From Clavelina lepadiformis (lineage: Eukaryota; Chordata; Ascidiacea; Aplousobranchia; Clavelinidae): a DNA stretch of 64,000 nt. Below the pieces are notes generated by a model, which did no database searches, was not told where the DNA came from, and saw only the letters and a program-made list of their open reading frames with translations. A program made the position numbers and the translations under genes. Location: contig NC_135244.1 of the NCBI RefSeq assembly GCF_947623445.1, positions 19,592,860 to 19,656,859 on the forward strand, read 5' to 3'. Numbering within the stretch: position 1 is the first letter of the stretch; each line of letters opens with the position of its first letter. Shown here piece by piece: positions 17,601 through 28,801 of the stretch.

Positions 17601-18672
17601 AGCTTATAAGTTGGCTGAAAATTGAATTTATTTAGAATAGCAACCGGTAATAGCATTTTTGTCCAAAGCAATTATGCAAATCTACTCTTTTGTTTTGCAA
17701 TGCTAGAGACAGACATGATAGGCTAATTCATAGTACTATAAACGTTCTCAACAGGAAATTGTATCCATACACGACACAGTGAAACATATAACGACCTACT
17801 AACAGCTGGTGCATAATATACTGTTTACAACACCTGAATGACAATTCACGAATCAAGCAATAAGGGTATACGCATAACGCATAGACAGGCTATACTTAAT
17901 AATTAATTCGTTGAAGGTAAGAAATAGTTATTTTTAATTCTAATTAATGCTCCATGTACTACTAAGCCACTAAGCAACAAAAAAACTAACAATAACAGCA
18001 GATAAAAGTTATATAATAAATAGAAACATTAAATGATAAAAAAAAAATGAAAATTATTGGTACTTTCTTTTGTAAAAGCTTTTGACAGACATGTCTTTAT
18101 TTTGCACATTGTAACATATGACTCAAATCAGGGCTTGCTTTAACTAACTACTTATAAATTATGTTTAATCAAATTTTAAATTATTTACAAATGTATCTGT
18201 CTAAATAGTCATGGATAAAAACTTATTGTTTGACTAGTGCCCAAATTATTTCAATATAATACTCAAACTAACTCAAAAACTCAATGTCTCAAACTCAAAA
18301 TTTTATCCAAAATTGTTGAAATTATCAAAAAAATTTTTTTTTGCTGTTATCTCTTGTGCAGTGGAATGATTATGGTGTAAATATAAAGCTTATGTGTACT
18401 TGAGATCACTCTAAGGTTGCTTGGGGCAATTTTCACAAATTAATTGCAAATTGTAAATAAGCTTTACAGGAATGATGAGAAGAAAATATTTTGTTTTAAG
18501 GTTCTATTAAACTATGAAGAAGAAATATTGATTGTTATACGTTAGGCACAAGCTGTCAAAACTGCAATCAATCATGAAGTAGGTGGCAAACTTACAATCA
18601 AGTAAACGGCAATTCGCATTAACGTGTTTGTCAAACAAGATTATAACATTACATAGGAGTATGTATTAATAC

Positions 18673-19044
18673 CAGTGATGGAAACAAGTCTAAATGGTCG
18701 TGACACAAGTCAAAGTCATTAACAATGCAAGTCCAAGTAAGACTATTGTTTACATTCTTAAGTCAATTCTAGTCAGTTAGATTGATAATAAATTTTATTT
18801 CTAAATACTCGTAACGTAAACAGCCTTTAAGCATAAAATCTGATCTTATCCATTTTTGATGCTTTTGCACATTCAACAGAATGTGTAGCGCAGTGATTTT
18901 TGAATAAATTCTTTCACAAATATAAAAACCGATTTAACAACGATTTGAAATAATTTCTTTTAGGACTCGAGTCAAGTCGAGTCTTTTAAGCACTAAAAGT
19001 CAAGAAGTCTTTCCAAAAATCTGACTCAAGTTTTTACATCTCTA
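18673..19044. mobile_element. 372-bp hAT-type MITE with 8-bp target duplication
   Basis: The left end reads CAGTGATGGAAACAAGTC and the right end, on the other strand, TAGAGATGTAAAAACTTGAG, an imperfect inverted repeat. ATTAATAC flanks it on both sides (18665-18672 and 19045-19052) as a perfect 8-bp duplication. The interior is AT-rich with repeated AAGTC and GAGTC motifs and no coding potential. Confidence 0.65.
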
Positions 19045-21694
19045 ATTAATACAAATAAATACTGACAAAACGAAATCGCTCGGATGAACGCCCGCGGTTT
19101 TGGTAATCTCCAGACTCATAGATTGCTAATCATATAACTTTTAGACGACGCCTCTTACTCAAAATGACTGGGAACACTGACGATCTTGGCTTTTCCCCAA
19201 CATTCTTACTGTTCTTAGGTATATAGGCCTAGTACCATTAGCCAGCTTATTTATATATATCAAAATAACTAAATTACTATCACTTACATACATACGCATA
19301 TAAAATTGACTTCAAGCAGTCTGCATCAGACTGTTAGTAGACCAGACAAATAAAAAACTCCTTGAAAGTTAAATTAATTAATTAATTAATCTACAGTACA
19401 TTGACAATTCTGGAATTAGGCTAACGTACAAAAAAATATTTTCATGTTTTTTTTTACTATGCTTGGCCCGGTCTGCAAAATACATAAATCTGACAAGATC
19501 TTCGATGTGTAGAGACAATCGCACTGGTAAGATGGTGTGAAAATGGTACGATACCCTATGTTGCTCGTTGGCCTGCACCAACCTTTAAATTTTCACAAAT
19601 TTTGAATTCTATAGCCTATCAGAATACAGATAAGATAGATTAGCCCAAACCATGTCAGGTCTAGGTCAAATTTTTGGTTGAATTTTAGGGTTATAGTCCC
19701 AAGTACCATATTTTGCACATCGCAGCACTTTTACCCAAATTCGTGGGCCACTGAGCCGGTGTGCAAGCTACTTTGCACCAACATACCGTAGCCTGCTCTG
19801 CAGCCTGATGGTACTTGGCTTTAATCTACGATTATTTTAGAAATTTAAAGCATAGACTTATTTATTAGCTTCAATTAGGCCTACAATAATAGATTCAATC
19901 AGGCTATATAGGCTTCTCGGAAAACGAATTCAGTTGCAAACCGAAGTTTTCTGCGTAACACTAGAAAATAAAAATGCAGCTATGAATTCCTTAATTAGGA
20001 AACACTGCTTAGTTCGGATGAAATTTTCTCTTGTTTACTGACAGACCGAGTTATGAGCAATGGGCAGAAGCACCGTTCTGCACTCTACGAACTTGACGCT
20101 GGCTTACTCACTCTACGTATGTCTTATTATGCGGCCAACGGCATGCCCTATAAGCAATAAATCAAAGTTCATGCATTCACCTACTCTACAAGTACGAACT
20201 GATTATTTCAAAACTGCGTGCAAAGACCACTGAAAACCAAATATTTTCTTTTGAAACGTGACGCAAACAGTCCTTGTAATGGGTGCAGATTTCATGCTTG
20301 GACGTGTGAGTTAAGCAGGGTTAATAAGTTGTAATTACTCAACCGCAACAGATCGGACCAATCAAATCAACATTTACCGGCACACCCTTGGAGGTTGAGC
20401 GTTCCATGCAAGGAATCTTTATTACAGTAATAACTTTAATAAGTGTTTCAGGCGTTTTCATTTAATTTTATGGGGTATTTTTTAATTATATAAAAAACTA
20501 CCAATCAGGATCACTGATCATTTATGCCTTGTTTTTTTGAGGATAAAAACTACGATTTTGATGCCTTGTTCATGGGTAGGCTACTGCTATTAGAACGACA
20601 GTGCAGCGCTGATAGTGGTTCCTACTTGAATGAATTACCACATCAGGCATGGTAGCGTACTTCTTCAAATCAAATCTTAGATGTATATATTATACAATTA
20701 CTCGCTAATAATCGGTACATTTTGTACGGCTTATACGTAAGGTCAGTTTCCATTACTACGTTTTCCAAATAAAACATAGCTCACTCAAAACAACTTGAAA
20801 TTGCCTTAAAGCCAGACAAATCTTTTAATCTAAGTTTACCCACAATCGGTCTTACCAGCTTTTCTGCATATCCTTGGAAGAGGCTGATTGCCTAATTTCG
20901 GTGAATTACCGGTTTTATCACCATCTTATATTCCATACCAGTGCAGCTTTTATTTCAAGAAATAAGGCGTGAGAAGGATGTTAGACAGAGTATGATACCA
21001 ACAGATATTTCCTATGTGCAGAGCATCTACATGTACAAGTAGGCTTTATCTGCACGAAGTTGTTTGTAGAAATGATGTGCACCAAGGTTATGTCACTTTC
21101 GTTTCATCGAATTAATTTTATGAATGATATCACAATCTTTGTTCTTTGACTGAGGAAAGTCTATGCACGACTTACATTTAATTCCTCACCTCTAGAACCC
21201 TGGTTACCGAGCTTATCTTTTGTGCAAGTTGATATACATTGGTAATTCGGATTTTTTTGTTATATTGCCGAATTTGAAATTATTTACCAGAACAGAAGTA
21301 AGCGTCATTCATATCTTGCTCAAGTCGACAAATTCATTTACAAACCTTTCCAGTTGTATCCAACCGTACATCCAAGGATCAAAGTTATGTTGTTTACCTT
21401 ACCGTTATTTTTTCGATTCTGATGTGCACAGGACATGAAATTAACCGAATCCAAATTGTGCAATTGGCGTCGCGGTCACGATTTAAAAATAAACAATTTA
21501 AGCAAAATAAGGATGGAGACGAATTGACTAGAAATTTGCATGACGCCAGAGCTGTAACTGTGGATAAGCCAAAGAGTGTTGTAGCAGCAAATGGTACCAT
21601 GTTATCATATAAGACAGCAATAAAAATAGAATGCACCAATGCCACATAGCTGTGAAGTGAACTGTGATTTTGCGCGTACACAAGCAATATTATA

Positions 21695-23675
21695 TTATTC
21701 TTCAAAGTTGTTATCCTTCTGAAGAAATGGCTTGTCTGGCATTATTAAAGGTGCTCTTACAGGCATTGCCCTTCGTGCGAACCGACCATCGTTTTTGTGT
21801 TTTCTTCCTGAAAATTCAGATTTTGGTAATTTACTAAACCTTTTATTAACCAGCACATTACATAGTACTGAGCCAAAAAAAAACAACCGCAAAACAAGTG
21901 TGGTACAGCATATGCCACATTTTGCAATCATTTCATTTTGTTTTAAGTATCTAATTAAAAAGCTAAATAGAGAAACAAAGATTAAATAAAGAAACCAAAA
22001 AACTCTACCTGTTCTTGGTCTTAATCCATATTCTCTTCTTCGAAATGCACTTCCCCAATCCTCGTTCCAATGATTCGAGTTGGACACAGTTCCAACAACA
22101 GCAACACATTTCTCATTTACTACAATCTCTCGCTTTGATGGCATCTTCCATTTCACAAATAACATTAAAAGTTTTATCCAGAAATGGTTACACTTTTAGA
22201 TTACATGGTATTATAAGCAGAAAAAAGTTTTGTGTATTTTTTGTAATTTTGAATAAATTTGCTGACCTGCAACTGTACACGATCATCAAATTTCTTTGTG
22301 ATGGTGCAAAAGGCACCTGCTGATCTAGCAATCTGACCTCCCTTACCAGGGAAGAATTCTACAGAGCAAACTTTGGTGCCAATTGCCAGCAAACACAGTG
22401 GATAAGCATCTCCATCATTTGGTGTCCCTAACGTAAATTGTACGATTTCAGATTCAACTTTTTCTAGAGCTATATGGCTATGTGTTTAGATTTCAAAATT
22501 ATGAAAATTGCATTTTTTATCAACATTATATCGACGAAGTTTTTAACCAAACATATTTATAATTATTTATAACTAAGGTTTTTTAGTATTCTGCACTAGA
22601 CATTTGTCACTTTATCAATAACTAAGTATATTTTTGATAAAGTGAAAAAATATCTCGTGCAGCATACTCAGCAACATAAGATGATGTTGATGATGTCATA
22701 TCACTAATATTATTCAGCAAAGAGTAGAAAATAAATTGACATTAAGCAAAATACCAATAATACTAAACAAATTACAATTGACGTACATCCTGTGAGAGAT
22801 TCTGTTAATTGTGCAGAGTTGGTTACCAGGTCTCCAACCTTCATGTTTTCTGTGCACAGTATCCATCGCCGCTTCACAGGTCCAGCAACAAGCGCTATAA
22901 ATGCAGACCTATTGTCGTCAGGCATGATTTTGGTGATCTAACAAGAAAGCAAAGTTTTATTTACTCCTGCAATGCAAAAGCAATATGACCAGAATTATTT
23001 CACAAAAAAGTACCTTCTTTCCTATTTAACTTTTGATAGTATGGTTTTATTCTGGTGTAACCAGAAGTAGATAACTTTACCATCGTTTATACAATCATGA
23101 TTATGGTATGATAAAGGTTTAAACCACAAAAAATGGAATAATTTGATTTACCTTTTCTTGAAAGACAGCACCAGCAACAACTTCCTCAGCTGTCATGCGA
23201 TGGGTATCAACCCAATACCATTTACGAGGTAAACCACCACCAAGTTTAGCTGTCCAAACTCGACCAGGAACAATTTCATCTAAAAAGTTAAATAGGAGGT
23301 GAAAGGCTGGGTAACATGCATAAATTATGGTACAATGGCAATGAAAATATTAATTAATTACGCATCCTTCACTATCTTACCTTTCCAATTTTTTACTGGT
23401 AAACGACCACCAGTACGATAAACATGCAATGGTTTTGTTGTGTACTCAGGTTGTTCCCATAGTTTTACAAGTCTGTGACCATATCTACCATTTATAAATG
23501 GTGAGGAATGAAACTTTCTTGCGGAATTAAATATGTTCAACTTTTGTAAAAATTGTCTTTGTGAATGAATGAAAATTGTGGGTGAAAGTGGTTGCACTTT
23601 TCCAAATATTTTGAGCTGTTTAAAGCAGATATTAAGTTGCTGAACAAGTGTTCGTTTCACTCCGTCAATAAGCAT
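21695..23675 (-). CDS. MRPL2: Mitochondrial large-subunit ribosomal protein uL2m
   Basis: Six exons (23381-23675, 23152-23279, 22787-22937, 22267-22427, 22009-22144, 21695-21807) give 327 aa, with every phase closing. The protein is the mitochondrial form of universal ribosomal protein uL2, which sits at the peptidyl-transferase centre and binds the large-subunit rRNA. Family landmarks: RSAFIALVAGPVKRRWI matching the ADIALVAGG..KRWI block of human MRPL2, ATENM-like CTENMKVGD, GDAYPL, ARSAGAFC, PSKREI, VGTVSNSNHW and a basic C-terminal GRKHKNDGRFARR. The first 60 or so residues are basic and Ser-rich, like a mitochondrial targeting sequence. Start chosen at the ATG at 23675, as the frame upstream has no other ATG before leaving the exon. 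The final conserved His-rich uL2 loop seems shortened compared with human. Confidence 0.92.
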
Positions 23676-25267
23676 TTTGACAGCCAAATGACTGCTTTCT
23701 AACCAGTTGTTCAGAGAAAGGTAACACCAGTATTTGTCACATATAAACCACTACAACACTAGTTAAAATATATTGAAATTCTATAAAGAAAATATTTGCA
23801 TATTCAATTAATGTCAAGATAGCAAAAAAAAATTGCTTTCACTACAGTAAAATGTGGACTGCACTGACTAAATTATTTCAGTACAGGCACTGTTAGAGCT
23901 AGACTAATTTGTTTTTGCAAAATAAAATCTCAGCTGAAGGGTTTTTCCGAGACACTATGCAGATAGTGGTCCACCAATGCAAATAAAAGCATAGAAGTGG
24001 TTTGGAAACTTTGCCTATTTTCTACAATAAACATATATGAGTGTAGATGATACAAACTCTGTACAATACGTGAAAATATGGCTGTAGCTGAAATCATCAT
24101 TAGGACAAAGGAACAACAAAACACGTGACCTAATGCATCTGAGATAAATGAACTGGATTTCCACCTTTTCCACTGAAAATTTTTGATGGTATTTGGTAAT
24201 GACAAGTTTGTGTGACTTTTAGAAGATTTACAATTAAGCTAAATTTCAATTTGGTCTTCATTTAATTTAATCATTAATTTAAGCCATGACAAGTCTAACT
24301 ACAGGATGACTGCACAAGTAAGCTGACATATTCACAAACGTATGTTCGGGTCTAGTATAAAAGTGTACAACCACAGGATGCCTTTGTTTACTAGGCTCCA
24401 CTCCCCAGCATCTACTCAAATTGTAACACCATCTGATTGTGCACTTGTATACTAAACTCGTATGTTCTAGGCTATATACTGAAGTCTACAAAATGTATGT
24501 TTACAGTCTGGAAAGCCAGTATGTCATGTAAACACAAAGCAACCCATATTGAAGAGTTTGCTAAGTGCGCGGGCCGTAGTGGAAAATGTAGCAGCTGCAC
24601 GCACGTGATTCATCATCGTGCTAACCGAATTTTTTATCTTCATGCCAATTTATACTAAACAAACAGAGAAAAGCTGGTTGTTTGAACGCCAAATTATAAT
24701 AAATAAAAAAAATTGAGGTTTTGGTGCACGCTATAGGATTACTAAAGAACATAGACTACTAACGTAGCTTAGTGCTAGCTTACCAGCTTTCGTTTTATAT
24801 GATTGGATGTCGGACGAAACGGAAGAACTAAACTAGGAATGAAAAAATTCCCCTGTTCGCAACTTTGCACAGAAATCAATGGAGAGCTACTTAGTTACAC
24901 ACCACTCAGAAGGCGAAAAGAAAGCTTCTCTACTTTACATTTTATATGGATAGGCAAAAAGCTTTACCAAATGTTCAGACACTTTAAGCTCAATGATGAA
25001 ATGTAGTTTTCTGCCTTACTAAATAATTGTGCAATAAATACAAAACTCTTGTTTTTTATGCGGTAAGCAAGCAACTAATTTGGTGAATACCCTAAATTAA
25101 GAAAGTAAAATGAGGAGTACTGTACTTTGAGTTTAGGTTCAGACTTTAGAGATTATAGGGTAAGTCTTTACATTAATCTCAATAACCTTCTGTGATATAG
25201 TGAAAAGTCCTGGTGCTACGGTTGTGCAAAAGATAAGGTAAATCGGCTCTAGTTTATACGGTATTTC

Positions 25268-25576
25268 CAGGGTTTCCATACCGTCCTTATTTCTAAGATT
25301 TGTCCTTATTTTGAAGGTCTTAGAAAATATTTTTGTCTTTTTTTCCAAGAAACGTCTTATGTCTTATTTTTAGGGGAAAGGTTCCAATTTTGAACATTTC
25401 GACACCTTTAGTATACTATTTTGGACCAAAGAGAGACCAAAATTAAGAACATGCAAATAGTGTCTCATTTTATTGTTAGAAACCTTGATTGCCTTCTCCC
25501 GTTGTGCACTGTTTAAGGTATTATTCTTCTTTTGTTTCCAAGTGGCCCATATTTTTTAATCCAGATGGCAACCCTG
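25268..25576. mobile_element. 309-bp MITE, same family as 44638-44975
   Basis: Left end CAGGGTTTCCATACCGTCC, right end ATGGCAACCCTG, forming an inverted repeat. It is flanked by GGTATTTC (25260-25267) and GGTATTCC (25577-25584), an 8-bp duplication with one mismatch. The first 50 bases match the reverse strand of the right end of the element at 44638-44975 closely (CCTTATTTCTAAGATTTGTCC shared). No coding potential. Confidence 0.7.
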
Positions 25577-25908
25577 GGTATTCCAGACGGTTTTTTCACT
25601 TTCCATGAACTGATGTTTAGGGTTTGCACCTGCTGCAGATTGTTTCATGTTGAAATAAACGAATAAAACGATACAATTCAATACAAAAAAGTCATTTGCG
25701 AGCATGTTGTTGTTTTATCATGATGACGACGTAACAAGGTAAAGCTGTAAGACTTTACCATGGTAGAAAATAAACGATGCGAATTAATATTAGTAATGAC
25801 ATAAGGAAAAAACTGTTTTAGTTTTATTTTCTGTTTTTGACACTAATTAGTTAGTAAATTTTATCTCTAGACTACCTTTGTTTTTCCAGGACTTTTTGTC
25901 TTTATTAG

Positions 25909-25920
25909 TTTTGCTTGCAG
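25909..25920 (+). promoter_or_regulatory. Splice acceptor in the 5' leader of PSMG4
   Basis: TTAGTTTTGCTTGCAG ends at 25920, 34 bases before the PSMG4 ATG, after a long T-rich tract. It looks like a strong acceptor, from either a 5'-UTR intron or spliced-leader addition. No matching donor was found by eye. Confidence 0.35.
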
Positions 25921-25954
25921 CATCCGCTTAGTTATATGAAAGGAAATCTGCTCA

Positions 25955-26314
25955 ATGGCTGAAGAAGTCGAAAATAACAATCCTGCTTTGAAAATTGAGC
26001 ACAAACCTTACACCATTAATGATACTCTGATACACATTCATATTTTGCATCTAAAAAACAGTCAGATGTTGTGGATTAATAAAAACACTCCCTCGATGAA
26101 AAATTTGGCAGTTGCGACACAAACAAAATATGAAAAAAGTGCAACTGCGGTCAATCTTCTGGGAGATATGAGTGACCCAATATCGGCTAATTTAGCACAG
26201 CGTCTTAGCAAAAGAACAGGAAAACAAACATATGTCAGCTGCAATCTTCCTGGCACTGATACTGAGCTTCTGCCTAAAGTCGAACAGCTTTTAATTAGAG
26301 ACTTGACATTGTAA
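25955..26314 (+). CDS. PSMG4: Proteasome assembly chaperone 4
   Basis: A single uninterrupted frame of 119 aa. It matches human PSMG4 (123 aa) in order: MLWINKNTPSMKNLAVA against FLWVGATPHLRNLAVA, LLGDMSDPISANLAQRLSKRTGKQ against LLGDTSDTTSTGLAQRLARKTNKQ, and YVSCNL..TD against FVSYNL..TD. PSMG4 pairs with PSMG3 and helps order alpha subunits during assembly of the 20S proteasome core, in the cytosol. The start ATG is the first in frame, preceded by CTCA. The vertebrate gene has introns; none is needed here. A poly(A) signal AATAAA lies at 26601-26606. Confidence 0.93.
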   Translation: MAEEVENNNPALKIEHKPYTINDTLIHIHILHLKNSQMLWINKNTPSMKNLAVATQTKYEKSATAVNLLGDMSDPISANLAQRLSKRTGKQTYVSCNLPGTDTELLPKVEQLLIRDLTL

Positions 26315-26600
26315 ATGCTATTTCAAACTTTGATTGGAGTAACAGTGAAGCAGTTTGATCAGAGTTTGTGATGAATAAAAATTCAATTTTGTGTGTAGTG
26401 AAATTACCATTTAAAAACAACAGACTATGTGGTTTGTAACTTTGCATTGGTGTTGTTGGCCACAATATTGCACCCATGGGCATAATTTGTTTTGTAGTAA
26501 ACCTGTTACACTGGCTCTAATCGTATTATCTTATAGGGTTATTTGTTTTTGATAGATATAATTTTTGCATAGGTAGAGTTTTTATGGAACCATCTGTGTA

Positions 26601-26606
26601 AATAAA
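26601..26606 (+). terminator. Poly(A) signal of PSMG4
   Basis: AATAAA about 290 bases after the PSMG4 stop codon, in GTGTAAATAAAGTG. No closer canonical signal on the plus strand fits better apart from GATGAATAAAAATT near 26373, which is an alternative. Confidence 0.4.
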
Positions 26607-26609
26607 GTG

Positions 26610-28800
26610 AAACAGTCAGTAAGTTAACGTTGCCAGTTATTTTTTAGGGGAGTTTGTGTCCACAGTGTTATTTCTAGAAAAGGTTTGTCTTTTTCAGAAG
26701 GTTGGTATCAACTTTCTTCTTGGATGATGTAAAACGGGACAATTAATTTGTTTCATTTGAACACTAAGATGGCGATATCTTGGATTAATGTCTTCTGGGA
26801 TTTTTTTTTGAATAAATGTAAGAAGTAAGGCTAGGTAGTATTATACATGGGAATTTTCATGTGTACATACTCTCCGTTTTCGGCTCCTCAGGTTGATAAC
26901 CTGGTTATTCTATGTGTACCTTGCAATATAAAAGATTTTCTTTTCACTGTGCAAGATTTCACCAACACTTCGTGAACTGTGATTTGCGAAAATTCAAATA
27001 AGTTTCTTATTGTAACATCAAGGTAAGCACAGTAAGTGTAATTTGGTGTTGGATACTTAATATGGATGGGCCCCTATATACCCAAACCTATTATATTATA
27101 GATTCGCTGAATACCACCTGTGTGGAAGATTTGGGCGAACACAGATACTAACAATGGCGAGTCCATATACAATACTACTTGTTAATGTCTATACTATTTA
27201 TTTATGAAATAATGATCTATTTTCCTGGATAAGCTAAACTAGAGTCAACATTTCTTACATCATATTATGCCACAAGCAAGATTTGGAAACTTTCTGATAC
27301 AATTTTATCATTTGGTGCTGATACAAATAGATTCGGGTTCATTCAGGTTGACCTTTATGATATCAGGATTCGCACGAACCTGAATAATCCTCCTCGTGGC
27401 ACACCCCTAGTGTTTAATATAATATTAGCGTTACAGAAGATGTTTGTGCTTTGCATTATCATGTGATACTTTTTACACAAGTCATAGTCAGTGAGAACAA
27501 CTTTTGTTTTACCGTTACTGGTGAAAACGTTCAATCACGTGTAGATTTATTTAACTATTTGCTGTAAATATTTACACAAAAAATGAGATGATATAACACG
27601 ACATGACAATAACAACGGAGCCCCAGGAGAGTGCGCTATTTCACAGCTGCTATGTAATATTGTAGTTACCGGTACTATATTGTGCCAGTCTTATTTTTAT
27701 AATACAACTCATTCGGAGTGTCAATTCTATCCGAAACTAAATTCGTTTCTTGCATAGATGAGCTATAATGCACCCAAGAACTTCTTCAAAGATAGCATTG
27801 TGCTTTTCATCAATACTTGTCCCTACTTAATGCCGGTTGTATTTCACTTAGTCGAAACATTGTAAATGATATCGGAAATTAAGGAACTCCATCATAGTGA
27901 AAAAACCAAAAAGACAGGGATGCCAAGTTGCCAACATATCATAACAAACTTTCACATATGAAACTTCACTTCATCGTAAGAACAATATTTTCTCCATTCA
28001 AAAGCGAAAAAATGATAATGCTAAAAATGTTAAAACACAAAGTAAAGTTTGATAAAGAAAAATAAATATCTTTCCACTTCATATTATGGAGAAATATACA
28101 ACAAGCACCCACGAAAGTTCCAGTTATATCTGGCCTCCAGGTTTTGTGGCGTAAATGTATCTGAATTATTGCACACAACCCACCACAACCCTCATCACTG
28201 GATCACACAGCACCAAGAATTTGCTTTCTTTGCCTGTAAAATTTACAGCAATCAACCTTTGTATCTGACCATAAACACAGTAGAATACGCCTATAAGGGC
28301 GCCTCTATGGGAGTGCAAATTTGCCGTTATACACAAATTACCTACAAGTGTACCATGTAGCATTACAAGTGTGTTATTCAGGTTTGTTAGTGTAATGAAA
28401 ACAACCAAGTTGGCAAAAATCACACAGGAAGTACAGTACACGAAGAAAAACTTTTGTGCAGTACTTCTAGTTACGTGATAATGACCTTTTGTGGCAGAGA
28501 TGATGGTCTAGAGTGCTATTATGAACAAATAAAATAATATATGTCTTGGCTCAGGGGCCAGTAACAGGATGCCATTATAGGCGAACTTTAATGTATGCAA
28601 AATACAGGTTTCTGTCAGGACCAACCGAAATGTTAACTTAGTAGAAAAATGACAAAGCCATTATAAACGAATTCTACGATATTTTCTTATTATGCAAAAA
28701 AGTCAATACAGTTACAGTATACGTGATAGTCGTCATACTAAATTCCACATGAATGCATGCTACAGAAATTGAAATCAAATTTACTGTAATCAAACAGGTA
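26610..28800. other. Region between converging PSMG4 and YKT6, no gene recognised
   Basis: The last small coding exon of YKT6 (about 10 codons with the lipidation motif) should lie in this stretch on the minus strand but I could not locate it. Short frames here show no recognisable homology. Confidence 0.45.
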
Positions 28801-28801
28801 C

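Larger units (their letters stand above)
13890..21694. other. 7.8-kb gene-poor stretch with repeats
   Basis: No open frame here has recognisable homology or splice support. It holds a degraded TGTCACTATTTC-type element (about 14482-14645), one copy of the 400-bp repeat (17187-17600) and a hAT MITE (18673-19044). The 5' UTR, promoter and upstream introns of PFKFB probably lie in its left part. Confidence 0.5.
23676..25954. other. Divergent intergenic region between MRPL2 and PSMG4
   Basis: MRPL2 leaves to the left and PSMG4 to the right, so promoters of both should lie here. No gene is recognised. The right half carries a 309-bp MITE (25268-25576). Confidence 0.5.

Noticed and set aside
28082-28125. 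Minus-strand GACCIFL frame considered as the YKT6 lipidation tail
   Set aside because: The frame continues past the cysteines without a stop, so no CAAX-type end forms.
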